A stretch of 63,192 bases of DNA from an uncultured Bacteroidales bacterium (lineage in GTDB: Bacteria > Bacteroidota > Bacteroidia > Bacteroidales > Muribaculaceae), in the NCBI GenBank assembly GCA_902785925.1, contig CADAAI010000025.1:1-63192 (forward strand), written 5' to 3'. Below are positions 17,614 through 25,964 of the stretch, in pieces. Position numbers and translations under genes: made by a program. Below the pieces are notes generated by a model. That model did not search any database. It worked only from the letters and a program-made list of their open reading frames with translations, and was not told the origin of the DNA. Every line of letters starts with the position of its first letter. The first letter of the stretch is position 1.

Positions 17614-18807
17614 TTATCGTGCGTTGTAGGCCTCGAGTGCTTTCTCGAGAACTACGAGTGCACGCTTGAGGTCTTCAATCTTCAGAACATAGGCCATGCG
17701 CACTTCGTTCTTCCCGGCTCCAGGAGTCGCGTAAAAACCGGTGGCAGGAGCCATCATCACTGTCTCACCCTCATAGCTGAACTCCTCAAGGCACCAGCGG
17801 CAGAAGTCATCACAATCTTGAACTGGAAGCTTGGCCATGGCGTAGAAAGCACCCATTGGCATTGGAGCAAACACACCAGGAATTTTGTTCAATCCCTCAA
17901 CAAGGCAGTTGCGGCGAGCGATATACTCGTCGTAAACACCCTGATGGTAGGCTTGAGGTGCTGAGAGCGAAGCCTCGGCAACGACTTGACCAATCAATGG
18001 GGGGCTAAGGCGTGCCTGAGCAAACTTCATCACTGTAGCGAGCAACTGCTTGTTGCGGGTGATGAAGGCACCAATGCGGATGCCGCACTCGCTATAACGC
18101 TTCGATACTGAGTCAATTACAATAGCGTTATCCTCGATACCCTCGAGGTGCAATGCGCTCAGGTAAGGCTTGTCGTTGTAGCGGAATTCACGGTAAACCT
18201 CGTCGCTGATGAGGTACAGGTCATGCTTCTTTACCAGGTCGCGCAGTTGCATTAGCTCCTCGTCAGAATAAAGTGTTCCGGTGGGGTTGTTGGGATTGCA
18301 AATCATGATGGCACGGGTGCGATCGGTGATAAGCTTCTCAAACTCCTCGATGCCTGGCAGAGCATAGCCATTCTCTATTTTTGTGGTGATGGTGCGAACC
18401 TTCACGCCCATCTCGTTGGCAAAGCCCATATAGTTGGCATAAACGGGTTCGGGAACGATGAGTTCGTCGCCAGGATTGAAGCAAGAGAGGAAAGCAAACT
18501 GCAGGGCCTCACTACCACCGCAGGTAACGATGATGTTGCTGGCCTCAAGCTTGATGTCGTAGCGGCCATAATAGCCCACGAGCTTGTCGAGATAGCTCTG
18601 GTAGCCCTGAGAGGGCGAGTACTCCAGCACCTTACGGTCCACATTCTTCAGAGCGTCAAGACCCTCTTGAGGAGTGGCGATATCGGGCTGGCCGATGTTC
18701 AGGTGATAAACTTTAATTCCCTTCTGCTTAGCTGCCACAGCAAATGGCGCAAGCTTGCGAATTGGAGAAGCTGGCATGTCGATGCCGCGTTGCGAAATGA
18801 TAGGCAT
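17614..18807 (-). CDS. Class I/II pyridoxal phosphate aminotransferase (aspartate aminotransferase type)
   Basis: A 397-residue cytosolic fold-type I aminotransferase. The PLP lysine is about K236 in DSVSKRYSECG. Other family marks are NPNNPTG before the middle, ISDEVYREF with the PLP-contacting aspartate, and a C-terminal arginine region (NEVRMAY) for substrate carboxylate binding. The N-terminus (MPIISQRG) and length fit the AspC-like subgroup common in Bacteroidetes. The exact amino donor cannot be assigned from sequence. It is divergent from the lysine fermentation cluster, so it may feed glutamate/aspartate metabolism beside it, but nothing proves a link. It has its own promoter and terminator. 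Confidence 0.9.
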   Translation of the reverse strand: MPIISQRGIDMPASPIRKLAPFAVAAKQKGIKVYHLNIGQPDIATPQEGLDALKNVDRKVLEYSPSQGYQSYLDKLVGYYGRYDIKLEASNIIVTCGGSEALQFAFLSCFNPGDELIVPEPVYANYMGFANEMGVKVRTITTKIENGYALPGIEEFEKLITDRTRAIMICNPNNPTGTLYSDEELMQLRDLVKKHDLYLISDEVYREFRYNDKPYLSALHLEGIEDNAIVIDSVSKRYSECGIRIGAFITRNKQLLATVMKFAQARLSPPLIGQVVAEASLSAPQAYHQGVYDEYIARRNCLVEGLNKIPGVFAPMPMGAFYAMAKLPVQDCDDFCRWCLEEFSYEGETVMMAPATGFYATPGAGKNEVRMAYVLKIEDLKRALVVLEKALEAYNAR

Positions 18808-18885
18808 AGTTGTTTTATAGTTAAATGTTTATAGTTTATCGTTTATGGTTTTAACAAGTGACGAATAACGTCCTCGTTTCGGCGG

Positions 18886-18917
18886 CAAAGGTAGGCAAAT
18901 TTCCCCACCTTGCCAAA
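18886..18917 (-). promoter_or_regulatory. Promoter of the aminotransferase gene
   Basis: Minus-strand TACCTTTG (18893 to 18886) with TTTG (18917 to 18914) 20 bp upstream. The leader before ATG 18807 is about 70 bp. Confidence 0.6.
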
Positions 18918-19051
18918 TAGTTAGTCGATTAGTTTGCCTTTTTTTGTGAAGGAATGTCGCAATTGGTTGTTGTTGTTGGTGTTAGGTTGTTAAGGTCTAA
19001 TTTTTGTAAAAATAAGGTGTGAAAAGGTTTTTCAGTGTCATTATTTTTAAT

Positions 19052-19059
19052 TATATTTG
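19052..19059 (+). promoter_or_regulatory. -7 element of the lysine fermentation operon promoter
   Basis: TATATTTG at 19052-19059 matches TAnnTTTG. The upstream element is weak (a T-run at 19028-19032). It leaves a leader of about 60 nt, AT-rich and without an evident riboswitch, before the first gene at 19126. The remainder of the 18808-19125 gap holds only this and the divergent promoter. Confidence 0.5.
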
Positions 19060-19125
19060 CACTCAATTATAATAATATATATTTAGATAGACAATTATCA
19101 ACTAATTCCAATTATCATAACCAAC

Positions 19126-19776
19126 ATGAATAAGCTTATTTCTTTGGAGCAAGCCGTTGAGAAAGTGCAGGATGGAATGACCATCATGTTCGGCGGTTTC
19201 CTCGGTGTGGGTAGTGCCACACAAATTATCGACGCTATCGTTGAGAAGGGCGTCAAGGACTTAACCATTATTGCCAACGACACCGCCTACGACGAGGTGG
19301 CTCACGGCAAGTTAGTGACCAACCATCAGGTGAAGAAAGCTATCGTTTCGCACACCGGTACCAACAAGCAGACTGCTTTGCAGAAGAACGAAGGCACTCT
19401 CATCGTAGAGTATGTGCCACAGGGTACTCTTGCTGAGCGCATCCGTGCGGCAGGTGCTGGCTTGGGCGGAGTTCTCACTCCAACAGGTATGGGTACCATC
19501 ATGGCCGACGGCAAAGACGTTGTTACTGTCGACGGTAAGGATTACCTGCTCGAGAAGCCATTGAAGGCCGACATCGCTTTCCTGCGCGCCAACATCGTTG
19601 ACGAGTTCGGAAATATGGTCTTCTTGGGAACAACCAACAACTTCAACCCACTCATGGCTACCGCTGCCGACTATGTTGTTGTAGAGGCCGAGAAACTGGT
19701 GAAGGTGGGCGAGATTAAGCCTGAGCAAGTTCACGCTTCGGGAATTTATGTTGATGGCATTTATGTAGAAAAATAA
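19126..19776 (+). CDS. atoD: Butyrate-acetoacetate CoA-transferase subunit A
   Basis: A 216-residue class I CoA-transferase alpha subunit with the glycine-rich GGFLGVG segment (about 23-29) and typical [16 protein letters not shown]. It pairs with the beta subunit encoded 8.6 kb downstream (28335-28994) to move CoA between butyryl-CoA and acetoacetate, the exchange step of lysine fermentation. It is the first gene of the cluster, and kal begins 11 bp after its stop. As I recall, Porphyromonas gingivalis shows the same separation of the two subunits. The acyl preference is inferred from the operon. Confidence 0.92.
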   Translation: MNKLISLEQAVEKVQDGMTIMFGGFLGVGSATQIIDAIVEKGVKDLTIIANDTAYDEVAHGKLVTNHQVKKAIVSHTGTNKQTALQKNEGTLIVEYVPQGTLAERIRAAGAGLGGVLTPTGMGTIMADGKDVVTVDGKDYLLEKPLKADIAFLRANIVDEFGNMVFLGTTNNFNPLMATAADYVVVEAEKLVKVGEIKPEQVHASGIYVDGIYVEK

Positions 19777-19787
19777 AACAAGACCTA

Positions 19788-20177
19788 ATGGAGTACAGAA
19801 CAAAGATTAGACTGCGCATGAGCGCAAAGGATGCCCACTATGGTGGCAACTTGGTAGACGGAGCTCACATGGTACACCTCTTTGGTGATGTGGCAACTGA
19901 ACTTTTGATTATGCGTGATGGCGACGAGGGCCTGTTCCGCGCCTACGACAGCATCGACTTCCTGGCACCAGTTTATGCTGGCGACTTCATCGAGGCCGAG
20001 GGCTGGATTGATAAGGAAGGTAACACTTCACGACACATGCAGTTTGAGGCTCGTAAGGTTGCGATTTCTCGCCCCGACATCTCGGCCTCGGCTGCCGACG
20101 AGCTCGATGAGCCAATCGTTGTGTGCCGCGCCAGCGGAACATGTGTAACCCCCAAAGATTGCCAAAGGAAAGGATAA
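19788..20177 (+). CDS. kal: 3-aminobutyryl-CoA ammonia-lyase
   Basis: A 129-residue hotdog-fold protein matching Kal of the lysine fermentation pathway. It removes ammonia from L-3-aminobutyryl-CoA to give crotonyl-CoA. The conserved opening [19 protein letters not shown] and the following [19 protein letters not shown] are visible, as is the usual small size. It lies between CoA-transferase subunit A and kce, with only 5 bp to the latter, so translation is likely coupled. Cytoplasmic. Confidence 0.93.
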   Translation: MEYRTKIRLRMSAKDAHYGGNLVDGAHMVHLFGDVATELLIMRDGDEGLFRAYDSIDFLAPVYAGDFIEAEGWIDKEGNTSRHMQFEARKVAISRPDISASAADELDEPIVVCRASGTCVTPKDCQRKG

Positions 20178-20182
20178 CAATT

Positions 20183-21016
20183 ATGGATAAACTGATTATT
20201 ACTGCCGCAATTTGTGGCGCCGAGGTTACTAAAGAGCAGAATCCTAATGTTCCCTACACCGTTGAGGAGATAGTTCGCGAAGCCAAGAGCGCTGTTGACG
20301 CTGGTGCTGCTATCGTGCACTTGCACGTGCGCTGGGATGACGGCACCCCAACCCAGGATCGTGCCCGCTTTCAGGAGTGTGAGGAAGCTATTCTCAAGGA
20401 GTGCCCCAATGTAATATTGATTCCATCGACAGGTGGTGCTGTGGGCATGAGCCCCGACGAGCGCCTTCAGTCGACCGACACTACTCCACTGCCCGAGATG
20501 GCAACCCTCGACTGCGGTACCTGTAACTTTGGCGATGAGATATTTGATAACACTATGCCCACTATGCGTGCCTTTGGCAAGCGCATGATGGAGCGCGGCA
20601 TCAAGCCCGAGTATGAGTGCTTTGAGATGGGTCACCTCGATACCATCCTCAAGATGGCGAAGAAAGGCGAGGCCCCTGGAGCTCCCATGCAGTTCAACTT
20701 CGTGCTTGGCGTGCCTGGCTGCACTCCAGCTACCGTTGCCAACCTGTGCTGGCTTGTTAACGGCATTCCTGCAGGTTCGACATGGACAGTTACAGGCGTT
20801 GGCCGCCATGCCTTCCCAATGGCAGCAGCAGCTATCGCCATGGGCGGTAACGTGCGCGTGGGCTTCGAGGATAACCTCTACCTTGAGAAAGGCGTTCTCG
20901 CCAAGAGCAATGGCGAGCTCGTAGAGAAGGTAGTGCGCATCGCTAAGGAACTTGGCCGCCCAATCGCCACTAGCGACGAGGCTCGCGAAATCTTAGGTCT
21001 GCCTCCACGCAAATAA
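20183..21016 (+). CDS. kce: 3-keto-5-aminohexanoate cleavage enzyme
   Basis: A 277-residue zinc enzyme of the BKACE family (a TIM barrel). It condenses 3-keto-5-aminohexanoate with acetyl-CoA to give L-3-aminobutyryl-CoA and acetoacetate. Metal ligands are visible: the HxH pair H46 and H48 in IVHLHVRWDDG, and the glutamate near 229 in VGFEDNLYL. The frame is open further upstream, but MDKLIITAAICGAEV at 20183 is the family start and lies 5 bp after the kal stop. kdd follows 63 bp later. Confidence 0.95.
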   Translation: MDKLIITAAICGAEVTKEQNPNVPYTVEEIVREAKSAVDAGAAIVHLHVRWDDGTPTQDRARFQECEEAILKECPNVILIPSTGGAVGMSPDERLQSTDTTPLPEMATLDCGTCNFGDEIFDNTMPTMRAFGKRMMERGIKPEYECFEMGHLDTILKMAKKGEAPGAPMQFNFVLGVPGCTPATVANLCWLVNGIPAGSTWTVTGVGRHAFPMAAAAIAMGGNVRVGFEDNLYLEKGVLAKSNGELVEKVVRIAKELGRPIATSDEAREILGLPPRK

Positions 21017-21079
21017 GCCTCAACACTATTGCAAGCAAATAAAAAGAATATTAACAATAAACAAAAAACAAAAGAAACA

Positions 21080-22153
21080 ATGCAGAAACATGGAAATAGA
21101 TTCGGTACTCACCGAGTAATTGAACCAGTGGGCGTACTGCCACAACCAGCCAACAAGCTTGACAACAACATGGACGAGATCTGGGACAACGAGATCTTGA
21201 TCGACGTACAAACCCTGAACATTGACTCGGCTTCGTTCACCGATATCCACAACTATGCCAAGAGCCAGGCCAAGAATCCTGATGATGAGGCTGAGGTAAT
21301 GGAGGAGATTAAGAAGGAGATGTTCCTTAACGTAGAGCTCCAGGGTAAGCACCGCAACCGCCGCACCGGTTCGGGTGGTATGCTCCTTGGTACTGTTGAG
21401 AAGATTGGCGACGCCCTTAAGGGCAAGATCGACCTCAAAGAGGGCGACCGCATCGCAACTCTCGTATCGCTGTCGCTCACTCCATTGCGCATCGACGAGA
21501 TTCTTAACATCAAGGCCGATGTTGACCAGGTTGACATTAAGGGTAAGGCTATCCTCTTCGAGAGCGGTATCTACGCTAAAATTCCCGATGACATGCCCGA
21601 GAAACTCGCTTTGAGCGCACTCGACGTTGCTGGTGCACCTGCTCAGACCGCTAAGTTGTGCCAATATGGTCAGAACGTAGTTGTGCTTGGCGCTGGTGGC
21701 AAGAGCGGTATGCTTTGCTGCTACGAGGCTAAGAAGCGCGTTGGAGTTACCGGTAAGGTGATTGGTCTCGCCAATAGCCCCAAATCGACCAAGCGTATTA
21801 AGGATCTGGGCTTCTGCGACGTTGTAGAGAGTGTTGCTGGAATGACTCCAGTTCAGGTTTATGAGCTCGTTAGCAAGCTCACCGATGGCAAGATGGCCGA
21901 TGTTACTATCAACTGCGTTAACGTTCCCGACTGCGAGATGACAGCTGTGCTCTGCACCCATGACGACGGAATCGTTTACTTCTTCTCGATGGCAACCAGC
22001 TTCACCAAGGCTGCTCTTGGTGCCGAGGGTATTGGCGCCGACACCAACATGATTATTGGTAACGGCTACACAAAGGGTCACGCCGAGTTTACACTCCAAG
22101 AGCTGCGTGAGTGCCCCGAGCTGCGCAAGATTTTTGAGGAACTTTACGCTTAA
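21080..22153 (+). CDS. kdd: L-erythro-3,5-diaminohexanoate dehydrogenase
   Basis: A 357-residue NAD(P)-dependent dehydrogenase that oxidatively deaminates 3,5-diaminohexanoate to 3-keto-5-aminohexanoate. A Rossmann glycine motif GAGGKSG lies at about 204-210. The N-terminal part has the Kdd-typical GTHRVIEPVGVLPQ and a long helical insert. An in-frame TTG lies upstream at 21029, but ATG 21080 (MQKHGNRFGTHR) fits the family and follows an AT-rich spacer. It is co-transcribed with kce and kamA. Confidence 0.95.
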   Translation: MQKHGNRFGTHRVIEPVGVLPQPANKLDNNMDEIWDNEILIDVQTLNIDSASFTDIHNYAKSQAKNPDDEAEVMEEIKKEMFLNVELQGKHRNRRTGSGGMLLGTVEKIGDALKGKIDLKEGDRIATLVSLSLTPLRIDEILNIKADVDQVDIKGKAILFESGIYAKIPDDMPEKLALSALDVAGAPAQTAKLCQYGQNVVVLGAGGKSGMLCCYEAKKRVGVTGKVIGLANSPKSTKRIKDLGFCDVVESVAGMTPVQVYELVSKLTDGKMADVTINCVNVPDCEMTAVLCTHDDGIVYFFSMATSFTKAALGAEGIGADTNMIIGNGYTKGHAEFTLQELRECPELRKIFEELYA

Positions 22154-22224
22154 TTAGAATTATGGCTGTAGAGGCGTGCCACAATGTGCGCCTCTATGGC
22201 TTAAAACTCATGTAATTATTTATC

Positions 22225-23502
22225 ATGGCAGAATCAAGAAGAAAACAACTTTTCCCCGAGGTTACCGACGAGCAGTGGAACGACTGGAAATGGCAGGTGA
22301 AAAACCGCATCGAGACTCTTGAGGACTTGAAGAAGTATGTTAGTCTTACCGCCGAGGAGGAAGAGGGCGTAAAGAAGACCCTCTCGACCTTGCGCATGGC
22401 TATCACTCCTTACTACTTGAGCCTCATTAACCCTGATGACCCTAACGATCCAGTGCGCAAGCAGTGTATCCCTACTGGTCTTGAGACCCATCAGGCTGCT
22501 GCCGACCTTCTCGACCCATTGCATGAGGACGAGGACTCACCAACACCTGGCTTGACCCACCGCTATCCCGATCGCGTGCTGTTCCTTATAACCGACATGT
22601 GCTCGATGTACTGCCGTCATTGCACTCGTCGCCGTTTTGCTGGACAGACCGACGCCGAATGTGGTGCCGACCGCATTGAGAAGGCTATCGAGTATATCGA
22701 GAACACTCCAACAGTTCGCGACGTGCTGCTCTCAGGTGGTGACGCTCTTATGGTTACCGACAAGAAACTTGAGTACATCATCTCTCGTCTGCGTGCAATT
22801 CCTCACGTGGAGATTATCCGCTTGGGAACACGCACTCCAGTGGTGTGCCCACAGCGCATCACTCCCGAGTTGTGCGACATGCTCAAGAAGTATCATCCCA
22901 TTTGGCTCAACACTCACTTCAACCACCCCAACGAGATTACCGAAGAGTCGACTCGCGCTTGCGAGATGCTCGCCAATGCCGGTGTGCCCCTGGGTAACCA
23001 GAGTGTATTGTTGCGTGGTGTGAACGACTGCGTTCACGTGATGAAGCACTTGGTACAAGGCCTCGTGAAGATTCGCGTACGTCCTTACTACATCTACCAG
23101 TGCGACCTCTCGATGGGATTGGAGCACTTCCGCACTCCAGTGTCGAAGGGTATCGAGATTATCGAGGGTCTGCGTGGCCACACTTCGGGCTACTGCGTTC
23201 CAACCTTCGTTGTCGACGCTCCTGGTGGCGGTGGCAAGACTCCAGTTATGCCACAGTATGTGATTTCTCAAGCTCCTGGCAGGGTAGTGTTGCGCAACTT
23301 TGAGGGCGTAATCACCACCTACACCGAGCCCACTGAGTATCACAGCGAGTGCAACTGCCCCGAGTGCCAGGCGGCACGCAAGCAGGAACAGGTTGCTGCC
23401 GACAAGGCTGTCGACGGTGTTATCTCGCTGCTTGAGGGTGAGCGCATGAACATCGAACCAAAGGCTCTGAAGCGTCACGAGCGCAACGAGAAAAGAAAAT
23501 AG
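22225..23502 (+). CDS. kamA: L-lysine 2,3-aminomutase (radical SAM)
   Basis: A 425-residue enzyme turning L-lysine into L-beta-lysine, the entry step of the pathway. The radical SAM cluster motif is C126-x3-C130-x2-C133 in CSMYCRHC. The PLP lysine is K338 in PGGGGK, and the C-terminal zinc cysteines appear in CNCPECQ. The length and residue positions match the clostridial enzyme closely, so it is a true fermentative KamA rather than an EpmB-type paralogue. It has a 71-bp gap from kdd and 72 bp to kamB. The FeS cluster and SAM radical chemistry require anaerobic conditions. Confidence 0.97.
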   Translation: MAESRRKQLFPEVTDEQWNDWKWQVKNRIETLEDLKKYVSLTAEEEEGVKKTLSTLRMAITPYYLSLINPDDPNDPVRKQCIPTGLETHQAAADLLDPLHEDEDSPTPGLTHRYPDRVLFLITDMCSMYCRHCTRRRFAGQTDAECGADRIEKAIEYIENTPTVRDVLLSGGDALMVTDKKLEYIISRLRAIPHVEIIRLGTRTPVVCPQRITPELCDMLKKYHPIWLNTHFNHPNEITEESTRACEMLANAGVPLGNQSVLLRGVNDCVHVMKHLVQGLVKIRVRPYYIYQCDLSMGLEHFRTPVSKGIEIIEGLRGHTSGYCVPTFVVDAPGGGGKTPVMPQYVISQAPGRVVLRNFEGVITTYTEPTEYHSECNCPECQAARKQEQVAADKAVDGVISLLEGERMNIEPKALKRHERNEKRK

Positions 23503-23574
23503 TTTGTAGTTAGTAGTTCCGCACAGCGATGGTGATGGACCAAGCAGACCATCACCATCCTGAGGCGGACGATA

Positions 23575-24588
23575 GTGCTGGCGGTGCCTTTCATCAATGA
23601 CATATTGAATTGCGATAGCCTCTCGATTGTGGGGCTTCAAAAGAACACTGGCAAGACCGAATGTCTCAAGTATGTACTTGCACGACTCCCTTTAGAGCGC
23701 AAGCGTGTAGCAGTAACATCAATAGGCATTGACGGAGAGACTACCGACCAAGTGACACGCACCCAGAAGCCCGAGATAGTTCTGCGAGAAGGCATGTACT
23801 TTGGTACTAGTGAGGCACACTACCGTCAACGGCGACTGGTGTCGGAGCTCATCGATGTGAGCGACGAGAGCACAAGTCTGGGACGTGTAGTCACGGCAAA
23901 GGCACTTACTCAAGGCAAGATTTTGCTTTCTGGTCCCTCGTCGACCTCTGGTCTGCAGCGTTGGATGCGCGACACTCGCCGCCACGGCATCGACTTGGCG
24001 ATAATCGACGGTGCATTGTCAAGATTAAGTCTCGCGTCACCTGCCGTTAGCCAGTCGATGATACTTGCCACTGGTGCTGCCTATTCTATTAACATGAACC
24101 AGCTGGTGCAACGCACAGCTTTTGTGGTCGACCTTATTAATATAGGTATGACAAGTGAGAGCAACGTTGCGCTGCTGAGTCCTCTTGAGAGCGGTATGTG
24201 GTGGATTGACATCGACGGCCAGTTGCATGAGATGGAAGCAGTCACTTCGTTATCGCAGCAGGTGGAGTTTCACGGCATGGACCGTTGCGCCACTCTTTAT
24301 GTAGCAGGGGCGCTGGTCGACTCCTTCCTCGAGAAGGTGCGCAAAAACAAGCAGCTGCGCCAAGTGGAACTGGTAGTTAGGGATTTTACCAAGATTTTTG
24401 TCTCGCCTCAGCAGCTTAGGTTGTTCGAGAAAGTGGGAGGAACCATCAGAGTGTTGCAAAAGAGTAAACTCATTGCCGTTACAGTCAATCCCACGTCGCC
24501 CACGGGCTACGTGCTCGACAGCGAGGCGCTCTGCGACCGACTATCACAGGCCATAAACTTGCCTGTTTACGATTTATTAAAAAACTAA
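23575..24588 (+). CDS. kamB: KamB, P-loop protein of the lysine fermentation operon
   Basis: A 337-residue protein with an N-terminal P-loop (GLQKNTGKTE, about 20-29) and an RLSLASPA segment in the middle. It corresponds in position and size to KamB of Fusobacterium and Porphyromonas. Its function is unproven; with KamC it is suspected to maintain or reactivate the B12 aminomutase KamDE. No ATG precedes the conserved VPFINDIL start: a stop lies in frame at 23533 and the plausible initiators are GTG 23575 or GTG 23584. It overlaps kamC by one base (TAATG), which points to coupling. Confidence 0.82.
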   Translation: MLAVPFINDILNCDSLSIVGLQKNTGKTECLKYVLARLPLERKRVAVTSIGIDGETTDQVTRTQKPEIVLREGMYFGTSEAHYRQRRLVSELIDVSDESTSLGRVVTAKALTQGKILLSGPSSTSGLQRWMRDTRRHGIDLAIIDGALSRLSLASPAVSQSMILATGAAYSINMNQLVQRTAFVVDLINIGMTSESNVALLSPLESGMWWIDIDGQLHEMEAVTSLSQQVEFHGMDRCATLYVAGALVDSFLEKVRKNKQLRQVELVVRDFTKIFVSPQQLRLFEKVGGTIRVLQKSKLIAVTVNPTSPTGYVLDSEALCDRLSQAINLPVYDLLKN

Positions 24589-25949
24589 TGCAATTAAAGA
24601 ACGTCATAGAATCTCCTTGCGCTCTGCGGTTCATGCTCGATGGGCTGGACTTGCAGTCGGGTTTTGCGCGTCGCTGGCTTCTCGACACCGAGATGATGAC
24701 TTGCGAGGCCGAGATTGAGGCTTCCTATGACGTGTTGCGCCAGTTTGTCGACTTTGTGCGCTCCATTGAGCCTTCATTCCTCAATACACTGCTATTTAGG
24801 TTGCAGGGCGTGAAGGACATTCGCACCACAGTTAAGAATTTGCGGCAGCAGTCCACTCTCGACGATATAGAACTCTTTGAGGTTAAGCATCTTGCTATTC
24901 TCTCGACCGAGGTTGTGAAATTGCTCAAGAATCATAATCTCGACTCGGCTGTCGAGATTCCGTCGCTCGACGAGGTGATAACCATCCTCGACCCCGACGG
25001 CATGAAGATTGCTTCGTTCTACATCTACGACAGCTACTGCGAGCAGCTCAAGGACTTGCGCATTGCGATGCGCAAGAATCCCGACAAGCAGGACGAGTTG
25101 CTCCTCGAGGCTGCCGAGATAGAGGAGGAAGTGAGGATAGACCTCACACGCAAGCTGCACTCTCATGTCGATGACATAGAGCGTGCTCTAATAGCACTTG
25201 CCAAGGTTGACATTGGCGTTGCCAAAGCTCGTCAGGTTGTGGATTTGGAACTGTGTTTCCCCTCAATCTCGAGCGATGGCTCAAGCAACTACAGGGCGAT
25301 GTTCCACCCACAGGTGAAAGATGCCCTCAACCGCGCAGGCAGGCAATTCCAGCCTGTAGACATAAGTTTTGCCGACCGGCCCACACTCATTACCGGTGCC
25401 AACATGGGCGGCAAGACAGTAGTGCTCAAGACTCTCACCTTGTGCCAACTGCTTTTCCAGTTTGGATTTGGCATTCCAGCGAGTGAGGCGAGCATTGCAA
25501 TTAAAGATGAGATATACTTCTGCATCGGCGACGAGCAATCGATAGAGAAAGGTCTTTCTTCGTTTGCTGCCGAGATGAAGAACATTGATGCTGTAATTCA
25601 AGCATCACGACAAAATAGAAGATTATTGGCGTTGATCGACGAGCCAGCACGCACAACCAACCCCACCGAGGGTACAGCATTGGTGCAGGCACTGCTCAAA
25701 GTGCTTTCGACTAAGCACATGAGCCTCATCATGACAACGCACTACGATATAGAGCCGGGAACTGCCCATTGCCTGCGTGTAAAGGGCTTTGACAACGGCG
25801 CAATGAACTACTCGCTGGTTGAGGTCGCAGGTGGTGAAGTGCCTCACGAGGCTCTCACTATTGCTCAAAGCTTGGGTATCGATGCCGAGTGGATCAATCT
25901 GGCGAGAAAAGAACTAGACGAGCCTAAACAAAAAATAAATACTATATAA
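24588..25949 (+). CDS. kamC: KamC, MutS-like ATPase of the lysine fermentation operon
   Basis: A 453-residue protein whose C-terminal half is a MutS-family ATPase. Walker A is GANMGGKT (about 270-277), followed by LIDEPARTTNPTEG and TTHYDIEP. The N-terminal half is alpha-helical and lacks the MutS mismatch-recognition domain. DNA repair is therefore unlikely; the constant link with kamB, kamD and kamE suggests support of lysine 5,6-aminomutase (assembly or reactivation), which is unproven. It starts within the kamB stop codon and ends 15 bp before kamD. Confidence 0.87.
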   Translation: MQLKNVIESPCALRFMLDGLDLQSGFARRWLLDTEMMTCEAEIEASYDVLRQFVDFVRSIEPSFLNTLLFRLQGVKDIRTTVKNLRQQSTLDDIELFEVKHLAILSTEVVKLLKNHNLDSAVEIPSLDEVITILDPDGMKIASFYIYDSYCEQLKDLRIAMRKNPDKQDELLLEAAEIEEEVRIDLTRKLHSHVDDIERALIALAKVDIGVAKARQVVDLELCFPSISSDGSSNYRAMFHPQVKDALNRAGRQFQPVDISFADRPTLITGANMGGKTVVLKTLTLCQLLFQFGFGIPASEASIAIKDEIYFCIGDEQSIEKGLSSFAAEMKNIDAVIQASRQNRRLLALIDEPARTTNPTEGTALVQALLKVLSTKHMSLIMTTHYDIEPGTAHCLRVKGFDNGAMNYSLVEVAGGEVPHEALTIAQSLGIDAEWINLARKELDEPKQKINTI

Positions 25950-25964
25950 ATAATATAATGTGAT

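Noticed and set aside
21026..22099. A 357-codon minus-strand frame opposite kdd
   Set aside because: Lies entirely over a recognised operon gene, on the opposite strand, without promoter or family resemblance.
22732..23640. A 302-codon minus-strand frame over kamA and the kamA-kamB gap
   Set aside because: A shadow of kamA codon bias; KamA has all catalytic motifs.
24588..25949. MutS mismatch repair protein
   Set aside because: Only the ATPase part is MutS-like; the mismatch-binding domain is absent and the gene is embedded in the lysine operon.
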